Assembly: GCF_009834125.1 (NCBI RefSeq)
Contig: NZ_CP047146.1
Coordinates: 8,648,501-8,712,500 of the forward strand
Reading direction: 5' to 3'
Length of the DNA: 64,000 nt
From: Streptomyces sp. GS7
GTDB taxonomy: Bacteria; Actinomycetota; Actinomycetes; Streptomycetales; Streptomycetaceae
How positions within the stretch are numbered: position 1 is the first letter of the stretch; each line of letters starts with the position of its first letter. The position numbers were made by a program, and so were the translations under genes. Below, one piece after another: positions 40,612-49,726 of the stretch. The notes beneath the pieces were generated by a model, which was not told where the DNA came from, made no database searches, and was given only the letters and a program-made list of their open reading frames with translations.

Positions 40612-42036
40612 TCAGTTACGGGCGGCGGGCGCCGCGTCGGTCGTCTTCTCGGGGACGGGTGCGGGTCTCCTGCCGGGCAGGGTGATCAGGGGCACGGCGA
40701 GACAGGCGGCGGTGGCGGCCAGCGCGAGCCCCGCCCGCACGCCCTGGTCGGGTCCGGCCAGCCCCCAGACGGCGGTGGCCAGGGCGGGCCCGAGAGTGAA
40801 GCCGAGCGTGCGGGCGAGCTGCATCGTGGACCCGACGGTCGCGGTCCGGTCCCGTGGCGCGGCACCCATGACCAGGGCCTGGGTGGGGCCACCGTTCAGG
40901 CCCATGCCCACGCCCGCCAGCGCGAGCCGCCAGGCCACGTCCAGCGGTGACCAGCCGTGGCCCAGCGGGACCAGCAGAAGCAGGCCGGTGGCGGTGACGG
41001 CGGCACCGGTGACCGCGACCGGCCGGGGACCGTACCTGTCGGCGAGGCGTCCGCCGACCTGCCCGGCCAGGCCCATGCCGAGGGGGAAGGCGAGGACGGT
41101 CAGCCCGGTCGTGGTGGCGCTGACACCGTTGTCGCGCTGCAGGTGAAGAGCGACCACGTAGTGCATGGCGGCGAATCCGGCCGCGAGGGACAGCACCGCG
41201 CCGTGGGCCCGGAACAGCCCCGTGGCCCGCAGTACACCGGCCACCGGCCGGCCACCCGGGCCGCGCAGCCACCACCAGAGCGTCGGCACCGCCGCGAGCG
41301 CGAGCACCAGCCACGCCGGGCGGCCCGATGCCAGGGTCAACGCCAGCAGCAGAACCGCGACACCCGAGGCCACCAGCAGTGCGTCCGCCACCGACCGCCG
41401 GTCGGGCCGGCGCAGCCCGCCGTCCCGCGGCATGACCTTCCAGGCCACGACCAGGGCGAGCACGCAGAAGGGGATCTTGACCAGGAAGACCGCGTGCCAG
41501 CCGAAGTGGTCCAACAGCAGCCCGCCCACGGCCGGTCCGGTCACCGCGCCCAGCGGGCCCAGGGTGGCGGGCACGCTCATCGCCCGCCCACGCTTCTCCG
41601 GACGTACGGAACGGACCGCGAGGACCGGCATCAGCACGAACAGCACCGCCGCGAACGCACCCTGCGCGAGGCGGGCGGCGATCAGCCAGGCCGCCCAGGG
41701 TGCGGCGGCGGCCAGGGCGCTGCACAGGCCGAATCCGCAGGTCGCGGTCAGCACGGCGGAGCGCAGCCCCACACCGTCGAGCCACCGGCCGACGGGCAAC
41801 AGCAGGGCCACGACGGGAAGTTGGTAGCCAAGCTGGGCCCACTGGGCGGTCGCGGTGGACACATGAAGACCCGCGGCGATGTCCGCCAGGGCCACGTTGA
41901 CGATGTTCATGTCGAGCATCGCCACGAACGCCAGCACTCCCGCCACGGCGACCAGCGGCCAGCGGTCCTCGCCGACGGGTATGTGACCGGGCTGTTCCGC
42001 ACCGGGACCGTGGTGTGTCACCCTTCCACCCCTCAT
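40612..42036 (-). CDS. MFS exporter (DHA2/EmrB-like)
   Basis: A 474-residue major facilitator with 14 likely helices. It has the motif FVAMLDMNIVNVALADIAAG (residues about 38-57) in helix 1 and QLGYQLPVVALLLPVGRWLD in helix 2; motif C reads AVTGPAVGGLLLD. It probably exports the product of the neighbouring enzymes. ATG at 42,036 or GTG at 42,021; the latter has GAGGGG about seven bases upstream. It is the first gene of the biosynthetic operon and lies 300 bases from the ABC transporter genes. Confidence 0.9.
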   Translation of the reverse strand: MRGGRVTHHGPGAEQPGHIPVGEDRWPLVAVAGVLAFVAMLDMNIVNVALADIAAGLHVSTATAQWAQLGYQLPVVALLLPVGRWLDGVGLRSAVLTATCGFGLCSALAAAAPWAAWLIAARLAQGAFAAVLFVLMPVLAVRSVRPEKRGRAMSVPATLGPLGAVTGPAVGGLLLDHFGWHAVFLVKIPFCVLALVVAWKVMPRDGGLRRPDRRSVADALLVASGVAVLLLALTLASGRPAWLVLALAAVPTLWWWLRGPGGRPVAGVLRATGLFRAHGAVLSLAAGFAAMHYVVALHLQRDNGVSATTTGLTVLAFPLGMGLAGQVGGRLADRYGPRPVAVTGAAVTATGLLLLVPLGHGWSPLDVAWRLALAGVGMGLNGGPTQALVMGAAPRDRTATVGSTMQLARTLGFTLGPALATAVWGLAGPDQGVRAGLALAATAACLAVPLITLPGRRPAPVPEKTTDAAPAARN

Positions 42037-42336
42037 CGTCCTGACGGGACTGCCCGACAGCAGCCCCGTCTGAGGAGTCGTGAGGGATCTGGGGGGAGTT
42101 CCCGGCTCCGCTCAGAAAAGTGACCGGGCGGCTGGTTATCTGCGATGACCAGCACGGCGGGTCGGATTCCGTTAGCGGCGCCGCGGTCAGCGAGCGGAAC
42201 GGCCGCACTCCCCCGCGACTCCGTGGAACTCAGTGCCCGGCCCGGCCGACTCCTGAGGTGAGGGCGTCGCCCTGAACATCCGCACCCGCGGATCCGTACG
42301 CAACCGGAAGCCCCCCGCCCTCCTGCCCGGCCTCGT
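42037..42336. other. 300-base gap upstream of the biosynthetic operon
   Basis: Separates the ATPase gene of the importer from the exporter. It should contain the operon promoter, but I find no clear consensus or repeat apart from a short GC-rich dyad near 42,174-42,186. Confidence 0.35.
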
Positions 42337-43157
<821 letters not shown>

Positions 43158-43173
<16 letters not shown>

Positions 43174-44270
43174 AGTCGCCGGTCCAGCAGATACAGCAGG
43201 GCCGGAGCCCCGATGAGCGAGGTGACCACGCCGACCGGCAGCTCCTGCGAGGCCATCGCCGTACGGCAGACGATGTCGACCACCACCAGCAGCAGCGCCC
43301 CGAACAGCGCCGAGAGCGGCAGCAGGCGGCGGTGGTCGCCGCCGACGACCAGGCGGCAGGCGTGCGGCACCATCAGGCCGACGAAGGCGATCGCGCCGGA
43401 CACCGCCACCAGGACGCCGGTCACCACGCTGGTCACCGCGAACAGCTCCCGGCGCAGCCGGGTGACGTTGACGCCGAGCCCGGCCGCCGTCTCGTCACCC
43501 ATCAGCAGGGCGTTCAGCCCCCGGGCGCGCGCCTGCAGCCACAGCAGGGCGGCCGGAACCACGACGGCGGGCACCGCCAGCAGCGGCCAACTCGCGCCGC
43601 TCAGGCTGCCCATGAGCCAGAACAGCACACTGCGGGTCTGCTGTTCGTCCCCGGCCTGCAACACCAGATAGCTGGTGAAGCCGGACAGGAACTGGCCGAT
43701 CGCCACCCCGGCCAGCACCAGCCGCAGCGGCGCGAATCCCCCGCCCCGCCGGGCGATGACCCACACCAGGGCGAACGTGGCCAGCGCGCCTACGAAGGCC
43801 GCGCCGGACAGCCCCAGGCCCAGCGCCCCGCCCGCGCCGAGACCGAGGACGATGGCGGCGACCGCACCGAGCGACGCCCCGTTGCAGATGCCCAGCATGT
43901 ACGGGTCGGCCAGCGGGTTGCGCACCAGCGCCTGCACCGCCGTACCGACGAGGCCGAGCCCGGCACCCACGAGCGCGGCCAGCAGCGCACGCGGGACCCG
44001 CAGCTGCCACACGATCAGGTCGTCCGTACCGGGGCGCGGGCCCTCACCGGCCAGCCGCCGCCCCACCACGCTCCACACCTCGCCGGGCGGGATGGACGTC
44101 GACCCCCAGGCAACCGCGGCCGTCAGCGCGACGAGGAGTGCCACGCCGAGAACCAGCGCCAGCGGTCCGGCGCGCAGACTGCGCGCGCCCCGGCTCCCGT
44201 CGTCCCGGCTCGCGTCGCCCCGGCTCCCGTCCGTGGCCTTGCGGCGGGACGCGGACAGCGTGGAGAGCAC
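43158..44270 (-). CDS. ABC importer permease, FecCD family
   Basis: A 370-residue BtuC/FecCD permease with about ten helices. Characteristic segments are WQLRVPRALLAALVGAGLGL, RNPLADPYMLGICNGASLGA and AIAFVGLMVPHACRLVVGGD (the coupling helix region). The GTG start at 44,270 lies two bases after the binding-protein stop. The long N-terminal Arg/Asp/Ser-rich segment (about 35 residues) before the first helix is unusual but low in complexity. It forms a single importer with its neighbours. Confidence 0.92.
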
Positions 44271-44272
44271 GA

Positions 44273-45352
44273 CTAGCCGACCTTGCCCGGGTAGAGGGTC
44301 TTGGCGATCGCCTCGACCGTGTCGGCGTTCCCGACCCCGGCGATGGTGGTCTGCTCGGAGCCGATGCGCAGGAAGTGGCCTTCCTGGACCGCCTTCAGGC
44401 CCTTGGTGGCCGGATTGGTCTCCAGCCACTGCTGCGCCTCGTCGAACGCCTTCTTGTTCGCCGCCTCGCTGCCCCGGTTGCGTACCCCGAGCTGGATCCA
44501 GTCCGGGTTCTTGGCGATCACGTCCTCCCAGCCGACCTGCTTGCGGTCACCGTCGCAGTCGGCGAAGACGTTGCGGGCTCCGGCCAGGGTGATCACCGCG
44601 TTGGCGACCTGGCGGTTGCAGATGACGGTGGGCTGCTTGGTACCGGCCTCGTAGTCGAAGAAGAAGTACGTCGGCCGCTTGCTCTCCTCCGTACCACCGA
44701 CCGCCTTCTGCACAGCGCCCACCTTCTCCTTCATCCCCGCGACGAGTTCCTTCGCCTTGGCGCTCGTGCCGGTGACCGCGCCGAGCGAGGTGATGTCGGC
44801 CTCGACCGCCGACAGGTCCGTCACCGGGCTCTTGCTCCGCGCCGCGCAGGCGGTGGACTTCAGGTAGATGTGCCTGATCCCGGCCGCCTTGAACTCCTCC
44901 TCGGTCGGCACATCGCCCATCCCTCCGCCGCCCATGCCCCCCATGGCCGCGAACGTGTCGATGTACAGGTCGGCGCCGGAGCCGAGGAGCTTCTCCTTCG
45001 GGATCACGCTCCGGCCGAGCACGTCGACCTTCTGCGCCTGCGCGTCCAGCGCGCCGGGCAGGGTGCCCTTGCCCGGAGGGAAGCCGGTGCCGATCACCTT
45101 GTCCCCGGCGCCGAGGCGGAGCAGCAACTCCAGGCTGGAGGCGTTGCTGGTGACGATCTTCTTCGGGGCCTCGGAGAAGGTGGTCTTGGCGCCCATGCAG
45201 TCGGCGACGGACACCGGGTAGCCACCGGAAGCGGACTCCCCCGCCTTCCCGGTGCCCCCGCCCGACGCGTCCTTCACCCCGCCGCCGCAACCTGCCGCCA
45301 GCAGGCCGCCGAGCACGACGACCGCCGTACCGCCCCACACACGAGAACGCAT
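44273..45352 (-). CDS. Metal-complex-binding lipoprotein with Met/Gly stretch
   Basis: A 359-residue class III periplasmic binding protein. A signal peptide with the lipobox LLAAGCGG (about residues 14-21) anchors it. It has the two-lobe BtuF/FepB layout with PKKIVTSNASSLELLLRLGA and ADLYIDTFAAMGGMGGGGMG. The latter, at about residues 140-150, is a Met/Gly insertion beside the ligand cleft that most siderophore-binding proteins lack. ATG at 45,352 has GGAGGG five bases before. The insertion suggests soft-metal (copper) contact, fitting the neighbouring ycnI and Met-rich genes. Confidence 0.9.
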   Translation of the reverse strand: MRSRVWGGTAVVVLGGLLAAGCGGGVKDASGGGTGKAGESASGGYPVSVADCMGAKTTFSEAPKKIVTSNASSLELLLRLGAGDKVIGTGFPPGKGTLPGALDAQAQKVDVLGRSVIPKEKLLGSGADLYIDTFAAMGGMGGGGMGDVPTEEEFKAAGIRHIYLKSTACAARSKSPVTDLSAVEADITSLGAVTGTSAKAKELVAGMKEKVGAVQKAVGGTEESKRPTYFFFDYEAGTKQPTVICNRQVANAVITLAGARNVFADCDGDRKQVGWEDVIAKNPDWIQLGVRNRGSEAANKKAFDEAQQWLETNPATKGLKAVQEGHFLRIGSEQTTIAGVGNADTVEAIAKTLYPGKVG

Positions 45353-45757
45353 CGAAACCCTCCACGATCCACTCGGCGGCGGCGGACGAACCTCCGCCAC
45401 CCGCTCCAGTAGTCGGGGCGAACCCCTGTGGAGTTCCCGACCCCTTGCCACTTGGGCTCAGGGCAACCGCTCCGAGCGCTTGAACGGCGAGATCCGGGGC
45501 ACCCGGAGGAAGTCGGCACGCACCGTGGCCGCAGCGCCGGAGCCGTCCTCCCTCGCGACAGGATGAGGTGGGGAACCCCTCCGGGCCTGCGGGTCGCCGC
45601 GGACAGCACCCCTCGGGGCCGTGGCGCAGCTCACGCGGCGGGCATGGTTCCACCGCGGGCCGGCCGGTTCCCGGTCCGCGTCATCCGGGCTTCCCGAGCC
45701 GGGGTCCCGGCGAAATCTCCCTGCGTACCGGCCCTCGGGTGTCCTACCGTGCCGTAC
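45353..45757. other. 405-base divergent gap at the locus edge
   Basis: Carries promoters for the importer (minus) and the SUKH-like gene (plus). I looked for a cobalamin riboswitch upstream of the importer and did not find one. No metal-regulator box is obvious. Confidence 0.4.
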
Positions 45758-46339
45758 ATGACCGCGATCAGCCCCGAGAACCCGCTGACCCCTGAAGACG
45801 CCGAGGCGTTGCTTGCCCTGCTCCCGGAGCGGGTCGAGATCGAGCGGGGCATGAGTGATCGGGAACTCGATCGCGTCGAGGAGCGGTGGTGCTTCCGTTT
45901 CGCTCCGGAGCACCGGACGCTGCTGGGTGCCGGGCTGCCGACGGGGAGCCGCAGCTGGCCTGATTGGCGGGACGGCGACCCGGAGGACCTGGCGGAGCGG
46001 CTGGCCTGGCCGGTGGAGGGAGTGCTGTTCGACGTCGAGCACAACCGCTTCTGGCATCCGGACTGGAGTCCGCGGCCGGCGGGCACGAAGGAAGCCCTGG
46101 AAGCGGCTCGCGCCTACCTGGCCGAGGTCCCGGTCATGGCGCCGGTCTACTCGCACCGGTACCTGCTGGCCGATCCGCACCGCACGGGTACGCCGGTGTT
46201 GTCGATGCACCAGACGGACATCATTTACTACGGCACCGATCTGGTCGACTACTTCCACCACGAGTTCGGCCGGCCCGTGCCCACGCCCGAGGACCATCGG
46301 TACGCCACGATCCCGTTCTGGTCCTTCTTCGTCGAATGA
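45758..46339 (+). CDS. SUKH-like protein
   Basis: A 193-residue protein with SMI1/KNR4-type features: MSDRELDRVEERWCFRFAPE at residues 28-47, LLGAGLPTGSRSWPDWRDGD and VEGVLFDVEHNRFW. The C-terminus is YYGTDLVDYFHHEFG. SUKH proteins are often immunity proteins of toxin systems, but no toxin gene is adjacent, and solitary copies are common in Streptomyces. ATG at 45,758. An 18-base repeat array begins at its stop codon. Confidence 0.78.
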   Translation: MTAISPENPLTPEDAEALLALLPERVEIERGMSDRELDRVEERWCFRFAPEHRTLLGAGLPTGSRSWPDWRDGDPEDLAERLAWPVEGVLFDVEHNRFWHPDWSPRPAGTKEALEAARAYLAEVPVMAPVYSHRYLLADPHRTGTPVLSMHQTDIIYYGTDLVDYFHHEFGRPVPTPEDHRYATIPFWSFFVE

Positions 46340-46445
46340 CCTCGCGGGGGGATGTCCTCGCGGCAGGGCATGGCCTCGCGGCAGGGCATGGCCTCGCGGC
46401 GGGGAGTGGGCTTGCGGCCGGGAGTGAGCTTGCGGCCGGGAGTTC
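46338..46445 (+). repeat. Six copies of a degenerate 18-base tandem repeat
   Basis: CCTCGCGGCAGGGCATGG is perfectly repeated at 46,356 and 46,374, with diverged copies on either side. It starts in the SUKH stop codon. If read through, it would encode GLAAGH hexapeptides in the same frame, so it may be a decayed protein tail. Confidence 0.6.
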
Positions 46446-46500
46446 GGGTCGGGGAGGTGGTGGGCGTAGGTCCGTTCCGTGGGCGAAGGGGCGCCACCTG

Positions 46501-46540
46501 GTCAGGGGCCTGATCCGCGAAGGCGGGGCGGGCCCCTGAC
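46501..46540. terminator. Long hairpin between convergent genes
   Basis: GTCAGGGGCCTGATCCGC pairs through a GAAG loop with GCGG...GGCCCCTGAC. It lies between the SUKH-like gene and the convergent monooxygenase, so it would terminate both. Its first 18 bases are identical to those of the hairpin at 28,148. Confidence 0.65.
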
Positions 46541-46687
46541 GTGTGTACCGGGCCTTGGGGCGCCTGCCCCGGCCCTCGCGGTCGGGAGGTGGTGCCGGCT
46601 GCGGTCCGCGGTGCGTTGCCGCTCGCCCGGTGGGTGCCTTCGCGCCGTGGGCCAGGGCCTTTCCGGCCCTGGCCCGTCGGACGGGCC

Positions 46688-48223
46688 CTAGGTTCCGGCG
46701 AACTCGGGCGCACCGTTGCGGCCGTTCAGCAGCGCGGTGAACGCCTCGGTGGCCGCGGCGGAGTCCGTGCCCCGCCAGGCGATGATGTGGTCCGGCCTGA
46801 TGAGCAGGGACTGTCCGGCGGGCAGGAAGTCCACGTCGAGGCGGTGCACGGCGAGGCCGGGGTGTCCGGTCGTGGGGTGCGGGGTGCGGCTGCCGGTCAG
46901 CAGGGCCCAGCCGGGTCCGGCGAGGTCGAGTGTCGACCGGGTGCGGGCCCGGTCGAGCCAGCGGTGGGGAATGCGGGTGCCGACCCGGCCGGCGGGGCTG
47001 AATTCGGTGATCGGTTCGGGGTCGTCGGTCCTCTCCGGGTCGTTGCAGAGGGCTCCCTCGGTGTACTGGAAGCCGCCCGCGGTCAGTACGAAGGGGTGGG
47101 CGAGTGCCGGATCGGGAGCCGACGCCCAGTCACGGAGGTTCAGGGTGCGGCGACTTGACTGGTCGGCGGCGAACCAGCCGGCCGGGCGGCGTTCCGCGTC
47201 GTAGCTGTCCAGCAGCGCCGGTGCCGCGTGGCCGCGGAGGACCGCGGCGAGTTTCCAGCCCAGGTTGTGCGCGTCGGCGATGCCGGTGTTGGCGCCGCTG
47301 GCGGCGAAGGGCGGCATGACGTGTGCGGCGTCGCCGGCCAGGTGGACGCGGCCGGCGGTGTAGCGGTCGGCGACGAGCATCTCGGCCTGCCACGGCAGGA
47401 CGCTGCGGACTTCGAGGTCCGGGACGGGCACGCCGAGGGCGGCGCGGAGCAGGGCGGGCCAGTCCCGGTCGGTGGCGCTGCCGCTGCCCATGAACACCCA
47501 GCGGCGCCGGCCGTCGACCGATGCCAGTGCGCCGGGCGCGTCGGGGTGCTCGATCTGGCAGAGGTTGAACTCCCGGCCCCGGACGATCTCGCCGAGATCG
47601 GCGTGGAAGTAGACGTTCACGCTCGGGTCGCCCAGGGTGCCGCGGCCCGAGCGGGCGATGCCCAGTGCCTGGCGTATGGGGCTGCGGGCGCCGTCGGCGG
47701 CGACCAGATAGCGCGCCCGCAGTCGCGAGCGGCCTCCGTCGCCGCGGTCGAGGAGGTCGGCGGCCACCTCGTCGTCGTGCTGCTCGAAGGCGACGAGCTC
47801 GGTGTCGAAGCGCACCGCGGCCCCGGCTTCGACCGCGGCCTCGCGCAGCACCGGTTCCAGCACGTCCTGGGCGATCAGGCAGGCGGCCGCCGGGCTGACG
47901 TCGGCGAAGCCCCCGTTCGGGCCGGCCGGTTGCCACGGCGGCAGTTGCTCGGCCTCGGCGAGCGTCCGTCCCGCGGCCATCCGGTCGTGGCCGGCGAGAT
48001 CGCGTGCCGCGTGGTGGACCAGCTCGGCCAGTCCGAGTTCCCGGAAGATCTCCATGCTGCGTATGTGGAAACGGCGGGCCTTGGGCTGCGGCGAGGTGGT
48101 CGAGCGCTTCTCCACCACCGTCACCGCCACCCCGTGGTGGCGCAGCACCAACGCGGTGGTGAGGCCGACCAGTCCGCCGCCCACCACGAGCACCTCAGAA
48201 GTCTGTGTACGTTGTCCACTCAT
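46688..48223 (-). CDS. FAD-dependent aromatic monooxygenase
   Basis: A 511-residue class A flavin monooxygenase. The FAD fold is VLVVGGGLVGLTTALVLRHH (residues about 11-30), DG motif YLVAADGARSPIRQALG and GD motif HLAGDAAHVMPPFAASGAN. The C-terminal thioredoxin-like domain seen in RdmE/TetX/PgaE-type enzymes is present. It hydroxylates or degrades an aromatic compound, possibly an antibiotic. ATG 48,223 lies inside the perfect operator shared with the TetR gene. An upstream TTG is less likely. Confidence 0.9.
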   Translation of the reverse strand: MSGQRTQTSEVLVVGGGLVGLTTALVLRHHGVAVTVVEKRSTTSPQPKARRFHIRSMEIFRELGLAELVHHAARDLAGHDRMAAGRTLAEAEQLPPWQPAGPNGGFADVSPAAACLIAQDVLEPVLREAAVEAGAAVRFDTELVAFEQHDDEVAADLLDRGDGGRSRLRARYLVAADGARSPIRQALGIARSGRGTLGDPSVNVYFHADLGEIVRGREFNLCQIEHPDAPGALASVDGRRRWVFMGSGSATDRDWPALLRAALGVPVPDLEVRSVLPWQAEMLVADRYTAGRVHLAGDAAHVMPPFAASGANTGIADAHNLGWKLAAVLRGHAAPALLDSYDAERRPAGWFAADQSSRRTLNLRDWASAPDPALAHPFVLTAGGFQYTEGALCNDPERTDDPEPITEFSPAGRVGTRIPHRWLDRARTRSTLDLAGPGWALLTGSRTPHPTTGHPGLAVHRLDVDFLPAGQSLLIRPDHIIAWRGTDSAAATEAFTALLNGRNGAPEFAGT

Positions 48224-48239
48224 GGTGGACAACGTACAC
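48205..48239. promoter_or_regulatory. Perfect 35-base operator for the TetR regulator
   Basis: GTGTACGTTGTCCAC and GTGGACAACGTACAC are exact inverted repeats of 15 bases around TCATG. The centre contains the monooxygenase start codon, so a bound repressor would block both transcription and the start region. The TetR gene starts 22 bases further on. Confidence 0.85.
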
Positions 48240-48260
48240 CAACGTTAGAGTGAGTCCACC

Positions 48261-49007
48261 ATGACTTCTTCCGAGCGCCGGACCGTTCCTGGCGGGCTGG
48301 TGTGGTTCGACGAGCCCACACCCCCGCGCGCCACCGAGCAGCTCAGCCGCGAGCGCATCGTGAACGCCGCGGTGGAGCTGGCCGACGACCAGGTGCCCGG
48401 CGAGATCACCATGCGGGCGCTCGCCGCACGGCTGGGCGTACGCAGCCCCATGGCCCTGTACCGCTACGTCGGTAGCAAGGACGGCCTGGTCGATCTCATG
48501 ACCGACCAGGTCTACGGCCAGATCAGCGTGCCGCAGGGACACGGCTGGCGGCATGCGCTCCAGGGACTCGGCCGCACCGGCTGGGACGCGGTGCAGCGCC
48601 ACCCCTGGTTCGCGCGCCTCGCCTTCAGCCGTCCCCCCATGGGCCCCAACGCCCTCCACGTCTACGACACCGCGCTCGCCGAGCTCGAACCGCTCGGACT
48701 CGACGCGACCACCCGCATGGGGTTCATCAACACCGCGCTCGGCCACGTCCTGGGTTCCGGGCTCGCGCTGCTGGAGGAGCAGGCCATGCGTGCCCGGGTC
48801 GGACTCCACTCCGACAGCGACCTGGAGGCCGCCGCGGCCCCCTATCTCGAACGCATCGCGGCAGCGGGCAAGCACCCCCACTTCATCAGCTGGGCCACCG
48901 ATCCCCAGCGCCTCGCCCCGGAGCCCCAGTCCTTCGAGCAGGTCCTGGAATGGCTCCTCGACGGACTCGCCACCCTGCTCCCGCCGGAGGACCGCCCCCC
49001 GGCCTGA
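48261..49007 (+). CDS. TetR-family regulator
   Basis: A 248-residue regulator. The HTH lies at residues 30-76 (RERIVNAAVELADDQVPGEI, then ALAARLGVRSPMALYRYVGS), followed by a TetR_C-type domain (GWRHALQGLGRTGWDAVQRH). It is divergent from the monooxygenase and should bind the palindrome between them, which would repress both until the enzyme's substrate is present. Long N-terminal extension (about 28 residues) before the HTH. Confidence 0.9.
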   Translation: MTSSERRTVPGGLVWFDEPTPPRATEQLSRERIVNAAVELADDQVPGEITMRALAARLGVRSPMALYRYVGSKDGLVDLMTDQVYGQISVPQGHGWRHALQGLGRTGWDAVQRHPWFARLAFSRPPMGPNALHVYDTALAELEPLGLDATTRMGFINTALGHVLGSGLALLEEQAMRARVGLHSDSDLEAAAAPYLERIAAAGKHPHFISWATDPQRLAPEPQSFEQVLEWLLDGLATLLPPEDRPPA

Positions 49008-49045
49008 CGGCCCCAACCGGCGGCCGCATGCCGTAAGTTGGCCCG

Positions 49046-49504
49046 GTGAGACCTGGGTTACGCGAACGGTGGCGGCAGCAGCCACCGTGGGCGCGCGGAG
49101 CGCTCGCGGTGTACGGGATCGGCTTCTTCCAGGGAGCGTGCTGGCACATCGTCGATCTGGCGCGCGGCGGGATCCACGGCTACGCGCCCTTCGCCCCGCT
49201 CCCGCTGCGGGTGTTCTTCGCCTGCCTGCTCGTCCTCGACCCGCTGCTCGTCGTGCTGGTGGGGCGGGTGCGGCCGGCCGGCGTGCTGCTGGCGGGCGGC
49301 GTCATGGTGCTGGACGCCGCCGCGAACTGGATCGTCAACTGGCCGCAGGTACACCGGGATCCGGCATTGCTGCTGCGCCCGGTGGGGCTGCTGCCCATCA
49401 CGCTCTTCTGCGTGTTCGTCCTCGCGACGCAGGTGCCGCTGCTGCGCGCCATCGGAGGGGACAGGCGGACACCGGGGCCGTACTGCCCCGGGGCGGAGGC
49501 GTAG
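49046..49504 (+). CDS. Four-helix membrane protein
   Basis: A 152-residue protein with four hydrophobic segments: ALAVYGIGFFQGACWHIVDL, LRVFFACLLVLDPLLVVLVG, VLLAGGVMVLDAAANWIVNW and LLPITLFCVFVLATQVPLLR. GTG start at 49,046 preceded by only a weak ribosome binding site. It follows the TetR gene on the same strand. I do not recognise the family. Confidence 0.7.
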   Translation: MRPGLRERWRQQPPWARGALAVYGIGFFQGACWHIVDLARGGIHGYAPFAPLPLRVFFACLLVLDPLLVVLVGRVRPAGVLLAGGVMVLDAAANWIVNWPQVHRDPALLLRPVGLLPITLFCVFVLATQVPLLRAIGGDRRTPGPYCPGAEA

Positions 49505-49590
49505 GCGTACTGCCCCCGGGGCGCGCCCGGTGGCCGCAACGGACGGCGCCCCGTCCCGGCCCGCGGGTTCGGTCCGGCCGTTCCGTCCCC

Positions 49591-49639
49591 GTGGTCGCGG
49601 TGATCGCGGTGGTCGCGGTTGTCGCGGTGATCGCGGTGG
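49591..49639 (+). repeat. Nine-base tandem repeats
   Basis: GTGATCGCG, GTGGTCGCG and GTTGTCGCG alternate for five copies ahead of the M3 peptidase gene. No function is evident. Confidence 0.6.
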
Positions 49640-49726
49640 GGTCCCCATGGCGTCCCGCGATGCGTCGCCGACCGCCGTGCACAACCGCCGGACCGGCCCC
49701 CGCTCCCCCGCGTAGTGTCGCGTGTC

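Noticed and set aside
45353..45620. Possible cobalamin riboswitch upstream of the ABC importer
   Set aside because: The importer is of BtuCDF type, but I could not find the conserved B12-box or the paired helices around it in the leader.
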